Assembly (NCBI RefSeq): GCF_023612255.1
Contig: NZ_CP063231.1
Coordinates: forward strand, 912,001 to 976,000
Direction of reading: 5' to 3'
DNA: 64,000 nt
DNA from: Luteibacter flocculans
GTDB taxonomy: Bacteria; Pseudomonadota; Gammaproteobacteria; Xanthomonadales; Rhodanobacteraceae
The notes under the pieces were generated by a model. That model ran no database searches. It was not told the DNA's origin and worked only from the letters and a program-made list of their open reading frames with translations. The translations under genes and the position numbers were made by a program. Shown one piece after another: positions 37,983 to 48,183 of this stretch. Each line of letters begins with the position of its first letter. Position 1 is the first letter of the stretch.

Positions 37983-38663
37983 CTACGTTTCCGCCCAGCG
38001 CCGCAGCAGGTTGTGGTAGACCCCAGTCAGTTGCAGGATCGAGGCCTGATCGGCGCCGCTGGCGGAGAGTGCCTGGATGGCGCTATCCATTTCCAGAAGC
38101 AGGCGCCGCGCGCCGTCGTCGCGCACCATGCTCTGCACCCAGAAGAAGGACGCGACACGTGCCCCCCGCGTGACGGGGGCCACGCGGTGCAGGCTCGACG
38201 ACGGATACACGATGGCATCGCCGGCGGGCAGCTTCACCTCGTGCTCGCCGTAGGTGTCGCACACGATCAGCTCGCCGCCGTCGTATTCCTCGGGCTCGCT
38301 GAGGAAGACCGTGCAGGAAATGTCGCTGCGCACGTGCTCGCCGTCACGCCCGGTCGCCATGACCGCGCCGTCGACGTGGAAGCCGTATTCGCCACCGCCC
38401 TCGTAGCGATTGAAGCGCGGCGACAACGTACGCAGCGGCAGCACCGCAGCGTGGTAAAGCGGGTGGCGGCCGAGCGCGGCCACCACCATATCGCCCAGCT
38501 CGCGCCGCAGCGGCGACGCGTCCGGAAGCTGCAGGTTGCGCTTCACCTTGGCCCCCTGCGGACCGACGGTTTCCCTGCCGTCGGTCCATGCCACGCCGTC
38601 CATGGCTTGGCGCATGCCGGCGACCTGGCTCTTGCTCAGGACTTCCGGGATGTGCATCAGCAT
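37983..38663 (-). CDS. piuC: Fe(II)/2-oxoglutarate-dependent hydroxylase, PiuC/YbiX family
   Basis: Protein of 226 residues of the PKHD-type hydroxylase family. The 2OG-Fe(II) oxygenase core has the iron ligands in [10 protein letters not shown] (HxD) and [14 protein letters not shown] (distal His and the 2-oxoglutarate Arg). In many gammaproteobacteria this gene is next to a Fiu/PiuA-type siderophore receptor, as here: it begins 21 bases after the receptor stop, on the same strand, with AAGGAG before the ATG. It is therefore iron-starvation induced with the receptor. Its substrate is not known. Confidence 0.93.
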   Translation of the reverse strand: MLMHIPEVLSKSQVAGMRQAMDGVAWTDGRETVGPQGAKVKRNLQLPDASPLRRELGDMVVAALGRHPLYHAAVLPLRTLSPRFNRYEGGGEYGFHVDGAVMATGRDGEHVRSDISCTVFLSEPEEYDGGELIVCDTYGEHEVKLPAGDAIVYPSSSLHRVAPVTRGARVASFFWVQSMVRDDGARRLLLEMDSAIQALSASGADQASILQLTGVYHNLLRRWAET

Positions 38664-38684
38664 GAAGAACTCCTTAGCGTGCGA

Positions 38685-41000
38685 TCAGAAGCGGACGTTG
38701 GCGGTCAGCATCGCGGAGCGCGGTGTGCCCGGGGTGTAGCGGTAGCCGCTCTTGTTGATCGCTGCGACGTAGCGCTTGTCGAAGAGGTTATAGACGTTCA
38801 ACTGGATGTCCAGGTGTCGATTGACCGGGTAGCTGGCCATCGCATCGAACACCCAGTACGCCTTCGTGTAAGCGGGCGTGCCGACGGCGCCGTCGGTGCC
38901 GCGCTGCAGCTCACCGGAGTAACGCGCCCCGCCACCGACGGTAAGGTTGAACGGCAGGTGGTAGGTGGTCCAGGCGGTGAAGGCACGCTTGGGCGTATAG
39001 GCCAGGTCGTCGGAACCGTTCTGGGTCACGTTGGTGCCTTTTTCCACGGTGGCATCCATCGTGGTGAAGCCGGCGCTTACTGCCCAGTCGTCCGTGATCT
39101 TGCCGAGCGCCGAAATCTCCACGCCCTGCACGCGCTTCTTGCCGATCTGGTAATACAGCAGGTCGGTCGGATCCTGCACGAGTTCGTTGGTCACCGTCGT
39201 GCGATACAGCGCCGCGGTCAGCAGAAGCTTTTCACCCAGCAGATCCCACTTCGTACCGATCTCGGCGGTGCGCGCCTTTTGCGGGTCGAAGTTCGGGTTG
39301 TCGGCGCTGTTCGCGGACGACGACAGCGTGAGCGTGTTGCCGCCCGGCGGCTCCTGCGACTGCGCGAAGTTGACGTAGATGCTGCCGTTGGCCGCGGGCT
39401 TGTAGAGCACGCCCAGCTTGTAATTGACCAGGTTGTCGCTGATGGTGGTATCGACACCGGGGACCGGCGTGCCGGTGGGCAGCCGGCCGCAGGCGGGAGC
39501 GCCGCGGGCGCCGCAGAGCACGAGGCTGTTGAAGTCGGTCTTGTAGTGATCGACGCGAACGCCAGCATTCACCTGCCAGTGTTCGCCGAACTTCACCGTA
39601 TCGAAGAAGTACGCCGCCGCGGTATTGGTCTTGCCTTCGCTGCGTGCGCCCGTCTCGCCGTAGTTCAAACCACCCACGTCCGAATACGGCCGGTAGAGGT
39701 TGGCCGCTGGCCAGTGGCTTCCGCCCAGCGCGCCCATGCCGATGGTCCGCGCCTGTTCCTGGGTGAGTTCGATGCCCGTGCTGATGTCCTGGGTGACTGC
39801 GCCCGAACCGATGCTCGCCGTGAGGTTGGTCTGGTTCGTGGCGATCCGGTTGGACTGGTGCTTGAACGTCGGCAAGCTGCGCGCGATGGTCCAGGTGGAC
39901 GGATCGGCCGGATTCGGCGTCAGCAGGTTAGCGGTCGAACCCATGAACGCGCTGAGCAGGTAATCCTGCGTGGTGCGACCCCAGCGTGCGGTGTTGTGCA
40001 GCGCCACGTTCTCGTTGAAATCGTGCTCGACGATGACGGTGAACATGTCCTGGGTGACATGGTCATGGTCTTGGTTCGTGCCGTAGAAGTTGTCCGGGTC
40101 CACCTTCGGCGCGTTATTCAGGAAGGCGCGTGCATCGGGGCTGCTGTAGCCCGGCAGGCCGATCGTCGGTACGCCGCCGTCCGGCACGTTGTTCTGCTTG
40201 ATGTGCAGGTAGTCGATGTATACGCGGGTGGGGGTGCCAAGGCCGAAGGCGAGCGACGGTGCGACGCCCCAGCGGTTGTTTTCCACCTGATCGCGGCCGT
40301 ACACGCCGCTGTCCTGGCCCAGTACGTTCAAGCGGAACGCCGCATCGTTGCCCATCGACTGGTTCCAGTCGGCGGTGGCGCGGCGGCGCTGGCCGCTGCC
40401 GACCTGCACGGAGCCCGACATGCCATTGCCCAGCACCGGCTGCTTGGTGACGAGGTTCACGGCACCCGTGGGTGCGGTGCGGCCGTATTCGGTGCCGTCC
40501 GGACCCTTGGTGACTTCCACCTGCTCGATGTTGAAGATGTCGCGGGACACCGTGCCGAGATCGCGTGCACCGTCCACGAAGATGCTGCCCGAGGTGTCGA
40601 AGCCGCGCATGTAGATCGAGTCGCCCGTGTTGGTCGAGCCGTTCTCGCCGACGTAGAAGGTGCCGACACCCGGGCTGTTGCGCAGCGCTTCGGTCAGCGT
40701 CGTGGCGCCCTGCTGCTGGATCAGCTCCTTGCCGATCACCTGGATCGTCTGCGTCGTGTCGAGCAGCGACTGGGTGAATTTGGGCGACGACACCTTGTCC
40801 ACGCGGTAGTCGCTGGAGCGATCGGCCTCCACCTGCATGCCGGGCAGCGCCTGCGCGTCGTTGACCTTGGCTTGCTGGGGCGGCGCGAGATCGAGAGGAG
40901 CATCGGTCGCGGCGGCACCGTGTGCGAGGGTCAGGAGGACGGCGGCACCGACGGTGCGCGCGGCAGGAGCGGCATGCTTGCGGCTCTTGATGAAGGCCAT
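38685..41000 (-). CDS. TonB-dependent catecholate siderophore receptor (Fiu-like)
   Basis: Outer-membrane receptor of 771 residues. A signal peptide is followed by the plug domain (TQTIQVIGKELIQQQGATTL, then TGDSIYMRGFDTSGSIFVDG and VEVTKGPDGTEYGRTAPTGAVNLVTK) and a 22-stranded barrel ending in Phe (AMLTANVRF). The plug sequence and the neighbouring piuC gene match Fiu/PiuA receptors, which take up monomeric catechols and catechol-linked compounds. A Fur box lies 141 bases upstream. Confidence 0.93.
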   Translation of the reverse strand: MAFIKSRKHAAPAARTVGAAVLLTLAHGAAATDAPLDLAPPQQAKVNDAQALPGMQVEADRSSDYRVDKVSSPKFTQSLLDTTQTIQVIGKELIQQQGATTLTEALRNSPGVGTFYVGENGSTNTGDSIYMRGFDTSGSIFVDGARDLGTVSRDIFNIEQVEVTKGPDGTEYGRTAPTGAVNLVTKQPVLGNGMSGSVQVGSGQRRRATADWNQSMGNDAAFRLNVLGQDSGVYGRDQVENNRWGVAPSLAFGLGTPTRVYIDYLHIKQNNVPDGGVPTIGLPGYSSPDARAFLNNAPKVDPDNFYGTNQDHDHVTQDMFTVIVEHDFNENVALHNTARWGRTTQDYLLSAFMGSTANLLTPNPADPSTWTIARSLPTFKHQSNRIATNQTNLTASIGSGAVTQDISTGIELTQEQARTIGMGALGGSHWPAANLYRPYSDVGGLNYGETGARSEGKTNTAAAYFFDTVKFGEHWQVNAGVRVDHYKTDFNSLVLCGARGAPACGRLPTGTPVPGVDTTISDNLVNYKLGVLYKPAANGSIYVNFAQSQEPPGGNTLTLSSSANSADNPNFDPQKARTAEIGTKWDLLGEKLLLTAALYRTTVTNELVQDPTDLLYYQIGKKRVQGVEISALGKITDDWAVSAGFTTMDATVEKGTNVTQNGSDDLAYTPKRAFTAWTTYHLPFNLTVGGGARYSGELQRGTDGAVGTPAYTKAYWVFDAMASYPVNRHLDIQLNVYNLFDKRYVAAINKSGYRYTPGTPRSAMLTANVRF

Positions 41001-41140
41001 GGGTTGTCCTTGAAGGCATGGATGGAAGAGGCGAGGACCGGCGCACGCATTACCTCCCGCACGGGCAATGCGCTACACGCACGGATCCCCTGCGAGGGCT
41101 GGCAATACGCCCAATCCCTGACAGGCGGCATGATAAACAT

Positions 41141-41159
41141 AATGAGAACGATTCGCAAT
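41141..41159 (-). promoter_or_regulatory. Fur box upstream of the siderophore receptor
   Basis: AATGAGAACGATTCGCAAT fits the xanthomonad-type Fur consensus (inverted ATGAGAAT/ATTCTCAT half-sites), with further AT-rich repeats GATAAACATA beside it. It is upstream of the receptor-piuC operon, so iron-replete Fur would repress both. Confidence 0.75.
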
Positions 41160-41200
41160 TAACTTGAGTGGCCCTTGGACTGGGCTATTTGTGTCCTGGC

Positions 41201-41243
41201 TTCACCGCTTCGTTGGCTTCTCGCCGCTATAGCGGCTCCCAGA
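41201..41243. repeat. Intergenic palindrome family B, right half
   Basis: CTTCACCGCTTCGTTGGCTTCTCGCCGCTATAGCGGCTCCCA matches bases 7529-7573 almost exactly, but the left arm is missing. It lies between the Fur-controlled promoter and the terminator of the M13 peptidase gene. Confidence 0.8.
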
Positions 41244-41248
41244 GAACC

Positions 41249-41278
41249 AAAAAAAAGGCGCCGCATATGCGGCGCCTT
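41249..41278 (-). terminator. Rho-independent terminator of the M13 peptidase gene
   Basis: On the minus strand, GGCGCCGC and GCGGCGCC form a perfect 8-bp stem (extended by AA/TT) with an ATAT loop, followed by a run of eight T residues. It is 30 bases after the stop codon. Confidence 0.95.
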
Positions 41279-41308
41279 CAAACGTGCCTCAGAGGAGAGG
41301 CGCGTTGC

Positions 41309-43441
41309 TTACCAGATCTTCACCTGCTTGTCGGCGGCGCGGATCATCTTGGCGTCCGGCTTGCACTGGAAGGCCGTAGCGAAGGCTTCCATGTTCGACG
41401 GCGCACCAATGGCGCGCAGCGACGCGGGTGCATGCGGGTCGACGTTGAGGTACAGCATCGCCTGCTTCTCGCGGACGCTGCCACGCCACACGCGGGCCCA
41501 GTTGAGGAAGAAGCGCTGGTCCTGCGTATAGCCGTCGATCTTCGACTGCGCTTCCTGCGGATTCTTCTTCAATGCTTCCTGCAGGGCGTCGTACGCAACG
41601 TTGAGGCCACCCAGGTCGGCGATGTTCTCGCCCAGGGTGAGCTTGCCGTTGACGTGCAGGTCAGGGCGGTCCTTGATCGGCGCGTACTCGTCGAACTGCG
41701 CCACGAGCTTGCCCGTGCGCTCGTCGAACTTGGCGCGGTCTTCCTTCGTCCACCAGTTCTTGTTGTTGCCCTCGCCGTCGAACTGGCTGCCCTCGTCGTC
41801 GAAGCCGTGGCTGGCCTCGTGACCGATCACCGCGCCGATGCCGCCGTAGTTGATGGCGTCGTCACCGTTGGCATCGAAGAACGGGGGCTGCAGGATTGCG
41901 GCCGGGAAGTTGATCGTGTTGTCGGTGGGGTTGTAGTAAGCGTTGACCGTCTGCGGCGTCATGCCCCATTCGAGGCGGTCGGTCGGCTTGCCGATCTTGG
42001 CGATGTCGTAGTGGTAGTTGAACTTGCTGGCGGCTTCCACATTGCCAAAGTAGTTCTCACCGTTCACATCGAGGCCGGACCAGTCACGCCACTTGTCGGG
42101 GTAACCGATCTTCGGCAGGAAGGTGTTCCACTTCTGGATGGCCTTCTGCTTGGTCTCGTCGCTCATCCAGTCGAGCTTCTCGATGCGCGCCTTGAGGGCG
42201 TTGCGCACGTTGTCGACCAGCTCGTTCGCACGCTGCTTGGCTTCCGGCTTGAACACCTTGGCGACGTAAAGCTGGCCCAGAGCCTCGCCCATCGACGAGT
42301 TGACCGTGCCCAGCACGCGCTTCCAGCGCGGCTTCTGCTGCGGCTGACCGGCGAGGGTCTTGCCGTAGAAGTCGAACTTGTTGTCCTGGAACGCCTTGGA
42401 CAGATACGGCGACGCGCTGTCGATGGCGTGGAAGCGCAGGTACGCCTGCCACGTCGACACCGGCGTGGACGCCAGCATCTTGTCGAACTCCTTGAAGAAC
42501 TTCGGCTGCGAGAGCGAGAAGCCCTTGTCTACCGTGACGCCCTGGGCAGCGAAGAACTTTTCCCAGTTGAAGTGCGGCGTGACCTTGTCGGCTTCGCTCA
42601 CAGACACGAAGTGGTACTGGTTTTCCGGCGCACGCATTTCGACCGGGGCCAGCGAAGCGGCGGCGAGCTGCGTTTCAAACTTCATCACCTCGTCCGCCTG
42701 CTTCTTGGCGTCCTCTTCCGGCACGCCTGCGAGCGTCAGCGTCTTGGTGATGTAGGCGAGATAAGCCTTGCGGTTGTCCGCCTGCTTCGGATCGGTGTAG
42801 TAGTCCTTGGTGGGCAGGCCCAGACCGTCCTGCGACGCATAGCCGATCTGCATCTTGGCGTTCTGGAAATCCGCGCCCGCGCCGAAGCCGAACACGTAGC
42901 TGTTGCCTTCGTTGAAGCTGCTGTCGAGGAAATCGACGATGTCCTGCGTGGACTTCAGCGCATCGATCTTCGCGAGTTCCGGCTTGAGCGGCTCGACGCC
43001 GGCCTTCTCGATGGCGTCCTCGTTCATGCCGGAGCGGTAGAGCAGGCCGATCTTCTGTTCGATCGAGCCGGGCTTCGCGTTGGCGGCGCCCTTGTCCATG
43101 GCATCGACGATGTCGTGCTGGGTGTTCAGGCTGTTCTCGGCCAACTGGTCGAAGGCACCCCAGCGCGTGCGGTCCTCGGGGATCGGGTTGGCAGCCACCC
43201 ATTTCGCATTGACGAAGCCGTTGAAGTCGCTGCAAGCGTCGATGTTGGTGTCGAGGTCGGCAATGTTGAACGTCGGGCCGGCAGGCTTGGCAGCTGCGGT
43301 CGTCGTAGCGGCGGCCGGAGCGGTGCCGGACGATGCGGGCGCCGGCGGCGCCGTGCTGGCATCGTCGTGCTTGCTGCATGCCGTGCCGGCGAGTGCGACG
43401 CCGAGCGCGAGCGCGAGCGGCTTCAGGTACTGCTTGGTCAT
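41309..43441 (-). CDS. M13 family zinc metallopeptidase (neprilysin-like), lipoprotein
   Basis: Exported peptidase of 710 residues that cleaves short peptides. The start MTKQYLKPLALALGVALAGT is followed by ACSK, giving a lipobox, so it is probably a membrane-anchored lipoprotein. After an Ala/Pro/Thr-rich linker come the M13 N-terminal domain and the catalytic domain, with zinc ligands in IGHEASHGFDDEG (HExxH, His541 and His545) and GENIADLGGL (Glu605). The C terminus ends KVKIW-like (DKQVKIW), matching other PepO-type enzymes. A terminator lies just downstream. Confidence 0.95.
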   Translation of the reverse strand: MTKQYLKPLALALGVALAGTACSKHDDASTAPPAPASSGTAPAAATTTAAAKPAGPTFNIADLDTNIDACSDFNGFVNAKWVAANPIPEDRTRWGAFDQLAENSLNTQHDIVDAMDKGAANAKPGSIEQKIGLLYRSGMNEDAIEKAGVEPLKPELAKIDALKSTQDIVDFLDSSFNEGNSYVFGFGAGADFQNAKMQIGYASQDGLGLPTKDYYTDPKQADNRKAYLAYITKTLTLAGVPEEDAKKQADEVMKFETQLAAASLAPVEMRAPENQYHFVSVSEADKVTPHFNWEKFFAAQGVTVDKGFSLSQPKFFKEFDKMLASTPVSTWQAYLRFHAIDSASPYLSKAFQDNKFDFYGKTLAGQPQQKPRWKRVLGTVNSSMGEALGQLYVAKVFKPEAKQRANELVDNVRNALKARIEKLDWMSDETKQKAIQKWNTFLPKIGYPDKWRDWSGLDVNGENYFGNVEAASKFNYHYDIAKIGKPTDRLEWGMTPQTVNAYYNPTDNTINFPAAILQPPFFDANGDDAINYGGIGAVIGHEASHGFDDEGSQFDGEGNNKNWWTKEDRAKFDERTGKLVAQFDEYAPIKDRPDLHVNGKLTLGENIADLGGLNVAYDALQEALKKNPQEAQSKIDGYTQDQRFFLNWARVWRGSVREKQAMLYLNVDPHAPASLRAIGAPSNMEAFATAFQCKPDAKMIRAADKQVKIW

Positions 43442-43688
43442 GGATGTCCCTCGTTACGTGGTGACTGGACGGCGCCCCCGGCGCCGTGGGGTCCGAGCAT
43501 AGCCCCTGTGACTCCGGTGCAGGGCCGACTGTGACGAAAGTCATGGTCGGGTGTGGCCTCCGCCAGTCGGTACACCTACGGCGCCGTCAGTGGTCGCCAT
43601 CGTCAGTCCGGGGTGCCTGCCGGCAGTGCCCACAAGCGGGCGCGGGCTAAGGTCGCGGCCTTTGTCTTCGCTTGCATGGACCTCTGCG

Positions 43689-46600
43689 ATGAATCGATTG
43701 TCGTCAACTTCCCGAGCTTGCTTGGCAAGCATGTTGTGTGCCGCGACTGCGGGCGCACTCGTTGCCGCTCCCACACCCAGCCCCCGCGCCTCCGCGTCCT
43801 CGTTTGCGAACGAGCCTTCTTACAAGGTCGCCGGCATTGACGACTTGCACCAGACGCCGGTGGCTCCTCAGTTCGATACGGCGGCCGACCTCGACCTCTT
43901 CCAGCAGATGTCGATGAAAGCTCGGGCCACGCCATTGCCCGAAGCTCGTCGCATCGCCAAGGCGCTTATCGAGGAAACGCTACGCCTCGACGGCGACCTC
44001 TACGTGGTCGCGCATTTCGCCAGCGCAGCGGATCGCGCCCGTGGCGTACCCGACCGTGCCCTTCTCTTGACCGACGCCTTGATGGAGGCATTTCCGGACC
44101 ACTCGCGCCATAGCTTCTTTGCGGGGCTCGCCGACGCGGTGGGTGGCGTTCTGAACGGCGGCGCCAAAAGTCCCAGCATCGTGCAATTCCTCGAAAACAC
44201 GTGGAACAGCGAGAGCGTTGGAGATCTGTTCAAGAAGGTGGGATTGCTCCTCTGGAGCAGGCTTGGCCCGGTCTATTTCTACAACACCTTCCTGGCCGAG
44301 GGGAACGTGATCGATACGGTCAGCGAGGATGCGCGCTCACTGGACGATGCCTTTGGCATCTTCCGAGTGGGTGGTTTTACGGCCGAGCACGAGGCACCGC
44401 TCCAGCTTTCGCAACTGGTCGAACAGTTCGGTAAGCCGAGCACGTTTGCGGAGCTTCCTTTTGTCCGCCGGTTGGATGACGCCATCGATGACTACTGGCA
44501 GAGCAATCGGGCCGACTGGCCCGTGCTTGCACGGTATGCCTTCGTGCAGCAGGCGCGGGAGGCACGCGCCATGGGTCACCTGACAGACGCCCAGTACCGA
44601 TCGGTGATGCAGGGCGCCGCGCCGCACGTTCCTCTGGAAGGGCCCATCTCATTGGCGGCGCTGCAGAGCGCGCCGCCGGAGGGGCCGGTGATCGTCCGTC
44701 GCTTCGATATCAACGGCTATGCCGCGACCGATCTCATCCGCTTCGTTGCGCCGGACGGGAGCGAGGTGATGTACGTGCCGGGCGGCGATCCGGCGTTCGT
44801 CACGGCCCGCAGCGAGCGGGACCTCCGTCGCTGGGCAGGGGCGCAGGCGAACGCTCAGGACACGCTCGATGCATTGCTCTCGCACTTCTCGATCTACGAC
44901 GGCCAGGACGGCCTGTACCGGGAGGGTGTGAAACAGGGGCTGGAACGTCTGCGCAGCGAGGGAGGGCAGGGCGGCAAGATGGCCGATCACGTCAGTGCCC
45001 CCATCGTCGGCGACGTCTTCGACGACATGCGGAAGCAAGTGGAGCAGCGGCTGCGTGCCGACGCGGAGACGCAGGCAAGCACCGCCTGGGAAGCGTGGCG
45101 CGCCACGATCAACCGCGCTTTGATCGCGGCGCAGCCGCTCGGCTACATCCCGCGAATCGCAGTACCGATCCAACTGATTACCGGCGTGGTCAGCGCGGCC
45201 ATCGGGATAGAACAGAGCATCAACGGTCGCACCTTCGAACAACGCAAAGCGGGTGCGGAACAGGTGGCGACGACGATCATAACAGCGGTGCCGTTCGGCG
45301 CCGCCTTCGGAGGCATGGTGCGCGGCGGCAGCCCGCGTTTTCGTGCGCCGCAGCGGGTGAATGGCCAGATCGGCTATCCGCTCAGCCCGATCGTGCCGCC
45401 CGGCTGGCGGACCACGCTGACAAACCGCCTTTACCTTCGACGGGATGGTTTACCGAGTCGCTGGGTCGCATCCGACGCAAGGCGTTTGGTGGAGAAGCTC
45501 CCCAGCGGTGCCGTGGAACGTGCGGACGGGGTTTTCATGCATGGCAATCGTCGCTTCATCACGCTTCCCGTCTGGGGCAGAGGCCTGCGAACGGTGCCCA
45601 TCGTTGCCGACAGCGAGGGCTACAGGATACGGCTCGACGACGACAGCGCGGGACCGCTGGTGGAACGAAAGGCGGATGGCACATGGCAGATCGCGTTCAA
45701 CGAACGAAATTATCTTGACGGCAGTATCCTGGCCGAATTGGTGAGTCCGGAGATCACGACCGATCCGATGGCACTGAACAGCGCCGCGGGGGTGCTCTGG
45801 CAATGGGGATCGTCGGAAGCGGCGCTCGCGGAGGCGCATCTGGCAAACCCGGACGCGTCGTCGGCAAACCCCTTGCTGACGCTGGCCCTCGGACATGGCG
45901 TCATCGAGACGCTGGCCCGTCGCCTTCGTCATCCGTCCGGCACGTCATGGTCCGCCCGGGAAGTGGCGCTGCTGGCCCCGAGCCTCGCGCGCATGGCGGA
46001 CACGCCGCTAGCGCTTTATCGGCCAGATGCAAGTTTCGAACTGGGTGTGCGGCCGGATGGCACCGCTTTTACGCGGCAGAACGTTCCGGCTGACGCATTG
46101 CATCTTCAGCGTCGAAAAGACGGCTACGCCGTGCTCGCCGACCCGCGTCGTCCCGGCGTACCTGGCGCCTACACGTCTGTTTTCTCCGCGATGGCGGAAA
46201 TGCCGTCCTTTGCCGACGAGCGACGCAGCATGACGGCGGCTCAACGGGAAGCCGACTTCCGGATGCAGATGGCGGATGCGATCGAAGCGCGATCGACGCG
46301 CCCCGAACTCCAGCGCATGCATCGGCTCTGGATCGATCCGACGCTGCCGTCGCGGCGGCAGGGCCAGGTATTGAAGCGGATATCGCGCTTGCGTCATGCG
46401 CTGATGGATCGTCATGAAGGGTTGACGGAGGATCAGCAACGCTGGCTTCGTCGCGCGGCAGAAGATCAGGGCGACCGGGCGCCCGAGAACGTCGCGGACG
46501 ACCCCTCCGCCCTGATCCGCCTGTTGCCGACCGTCGTAAAAGCGGAAAGCGCACTGTTGCCTGAGGGCCTGGCGCATTTGGTCGTGAATGAACCCGCCGT

Positions 46601-48008
46601 CATCGCCCATGGCAATGCAACGGCGGATGCGTGGATCTTCGAAGGTCGGCACTACGTGCGGCTTCGGCATCTCGACGGACAGACGCAAGTCGTGGAGACG
46701 TCGATGGACGGCGGTGGATATCGCGAGATTCTTCGGCCAGGTGACGCACCCGATCGCGCCTCGGGTCGTTTCGTAGTCGAGCGCGACGGCCTGTGGTATC
46801 CCGAGACAGAACTGGCCGACGGTTTCGCGCCGGTGGATCCGGCCGAATACGTGGGGCTTCTCGCTGCGATCACCGAGAAGCTGCCGGAGGCGATGCGGGA
46901 CGACCTGGACAGCATGGCGCGCATCGTCGATACGGTGCCCGGTCCGTTGGTGCGTTTCGTTCGGCGGGGGCTCGCCTCCGTTGACGTGTCGGCCGACGGT
47001 GGCCTCGTCCTGACGGTCCGTCATTCGGGTCTGGGCGATTGGATGCACTACTTCACCCACGTAGACATGCAGGGCCGACCCGTGCCCAGCGCCTCGTCGC
47101 ATGCCACGGAACTCGGTATGTCCGTGCTGCGCCAGGACGACAAGCGGCTGGTCATGACGGTGCCGCGGAGTACCAACCCCGCCGAGGCGCGCTCCCTCTC
47201 TGCCATCAACTGGTCGACGTACCAACGACTGCTACAGGCAGAGTCGCCCGTCAGTAGCTTCATGGCTCGCGGTGTCGGTGATCGCCATGTCAGCACGCTG
47301 GTGAACACGCGGCGTCTGCGCGGCATGCTGCGCGAGGACGCACACATCGCTGTCGTTGGTGCCACCCCCGACCACGTGATGACCTTGGTCATGCCGGTGA
47401 ATGCCGATAGCCTGAGTGTTGCCGGCTCCGGTCCGGAAAGCGGACGACTCATCGCCGACCTGCCGGCGGACACGATCATCTTCGATGAGATGTTCAGAGT
47501 GCGCGCCTACGCTACGGACTACGCCAGGCAAGTGCGTGAGCGCGCGCTGGCGTGGCAGGCATCGGGCATCAAGATGAAACGCTTCGATCCGGCCGGACCT
47601 GAGATCGAAGAGTCGCCGGTGACCTTCGCCGAGCGCGTACTTTCGTCGCCTGTCTCAGCCAACCTCTGGAGCCCGGCGAACGATCCGATTTCCGAGGTTC
47701 ACTACGTGGCGTACATGCGGAACCGCTACGCGACCCACGCACCGGTCGTGCGTGCCGGGGTCGACTGGCTGCAGACACGCGCTGCCCGGCGCGACTACAT
47801 GAGCTACTTCGCGCCGCCCTTCGACGTGTTTCCCGATGGGCAGCTTCCACCGTCGCACGATGTGCATGCGCAGCGGATGCACGACCTCACGGATCTGGCG
47901 GTTACGGTCGAATTCTCCGCGGTCGGAGCCCCGGGTGCGCCAACCTCATCGTTGGGTGAACTGGTCTCCGACCGCCCCAAGGAGCCTGTGAGGGCAGCCG
48001 GGGGGTGA
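43689..48008 (+). CDS. Giant exported protein, dermonecrotic toxin (DUF6543)-like, copy 1
   Basis: Protein of 1439 residues with a signal peptide (CLASMLCAATAGALVAAP). The N-terminal half resembles the dermonecrotic-toxin/DUF6543 group of Pseudomonas and relatives: FPDHSRHSFF, LWSRLGPVYFYNTFLAEGN, DDYWQSNRADWPVLARYAFV, DINGYAATDLIRFVAPDGSE followed by VMYVPGG, then a hydrophobic stretch at about residues 470-545 (ALIAAQPLGYIPRIAVPIQL). The C-terminal 250 residues contain RRLRGMLREDAHIAVVG and NDPISEVHYVAYMRNRY, shared with copies 2 and 3. I saw no cysteine after the signal peptide. The open frame begins at 43551; the ATG at 43689 gives the signal peptide. No immunity-like gene is adjacent. 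The activity is unknown. Confidence 0.75.
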   Translation: MNRLSSTSRACLASMLCAATAGALVAAPTPSPRASASSFANEPSYKVAGIDDLHQTPVAPQFDTAADLDLFQQMSMKARATPLPEARRIAKALIEETLRLDGDLYVVAHFASAADRARGVPDRALLLTDALMEAFPDHSRHSFFAGLADAVGGVLNGGAKSPSIVQFLENTWNSESVGDLFKKVGLLLWSRLGPVYFYNTFLAEGNVIDTVSEDARSLDDAFGIFRVGGFTAEHEAPLQLSQLVEQFGKPSTFAELPFVRRLDDAIDDYWQSNRADWPVLARYAFVQQAREARAMGHLTDAQYRSVMQGAAPHVPLEGPISLAALQSAPPEGPVIVRRFDINGYAATDLIRFVAPDGSEVMYVPGGDPAFVTARSERDLRRWAGAQANAQDTLDALLSHFSIYDGQDGLYREGVKQGLERLRSEGGQGGKMADHVSAPIVGDVFDDMRKQVEQRLRADAETQASTAWEAWRATINRALIAAQPLGYIPRIAVPIQLITGVVSAAIGIEQSINGRTFEQRKAGAEQVATTIITAVPFGAAFGGMVRGGSPRFRAPQRVNGQIGYPLSPIVPPGWRTTLTNRLYLRRDGLPSRWVASDARRLVEKLPSGAVERADGVFMHGNRRFITLPVWGRGLRTVPIVADSEGYRIRLDDDSAGPLVERKADGTWQIAFNERNYLDGSILAELVSPEITTDPMALNSAAGVLWQWGSSEAALAEAHLANPDASSANPLLTLALGHGVIETLARRLRHPSGTSWSAREVALLAPSLARMADTPLALYRPDASFELGVRPDGTAFTRQNVPADALHLQRRKDGYAVLADPRRPGVPGAYTSVFSAMAEMPSFADERRSMTAAQREADFRMQMADAIEARSTRPELQRMHRLWIDPTLPSRRQGQVLKRISRLRHALMDRHEGLTEDQQRWLRRAAEDQGDRAPENVADDPSALIRLLPTVVKAESALLPEGLAHLVVNEPAVIAHGNATADAWIFEGRHYVRLRHLDGQTQVVETSMDGGGYREILRPGDAPDRASGRFVVERDGLWYPETELADGFAPVDPAEYVGLLAAITEKLPEAMRDDLDSMARIVDTVPGPLVRFVRRGLASVDVSADGGLVLTVRHSGLGDWMHYFTHVDMQGRPVPSASSHATELGMSVLRQDDKRLVMTVPRSTNPAEARSLSAINWSTYQRLLQAESPVSSFMARGVGDRHVSTLVNTRRLRGMLREDAHIAVVGATPDHVMTLVMPVNADSLSVAGSGPESGRLIADLPADTIIFDEMFRVRAYATDYARQVRERALAWQASGIKMKRFDPAGPEIEESPVTFAERVLSSPVSANLWSPANDPISEVHYVAYMRNRYATHAPVVRAGVDWLQTRAARRDYMSYFAPPFDVFPDGQLPPSHDVHAQRMHDLTDLAVTVEFSAVGAPGAPTSSLGELVSDRPKEPVRAAGG

Positions 48009-48084
48009 TGGCGGGCCCGCGGCTGCGCGCGAGGGACTGTGATCGGCATCATGCCTGGTGACATTTCGCAAGAACTCGCGAGCG

Positions 48085-48118
48085 ATGTCCACGCACTGTC
48101 ATTTTTGCTTCCTACGCT
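48085..48118 (+). promoter_or_regulatory. Possible Pho box before the phosphoesterase gene
   Basis: ATGTCCA-CGCA-CTGTCAT-TTTT-GCTTCCT has a perfect CTGTCAT heptamer with weaker heptamers on either side at 11-base spacing, the layout of a PhoB site, and a poor -10 (TACGCT) right after. The gene downstream encodes a phosphatase-type enzyme, which fits. Only one heptamer is strong, so this is tentative. Confidence 0.35.
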
Positions 48119-48183
48119 GAGCGAGTCCGCAGACAGGGGTGCGGCACATGCAGCCGGTCGGTTCACTTCGAGGAGCATCTGTC

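Noticed and set aside
37914..41162. A 1082-residue open frame antisense to piuC and the siderophore receptor
   Set aside because: It has Arg/Val/His-rich shadow composition and no family motif, while the minus strand holds two well-supported genes with motifs and a Fur box.
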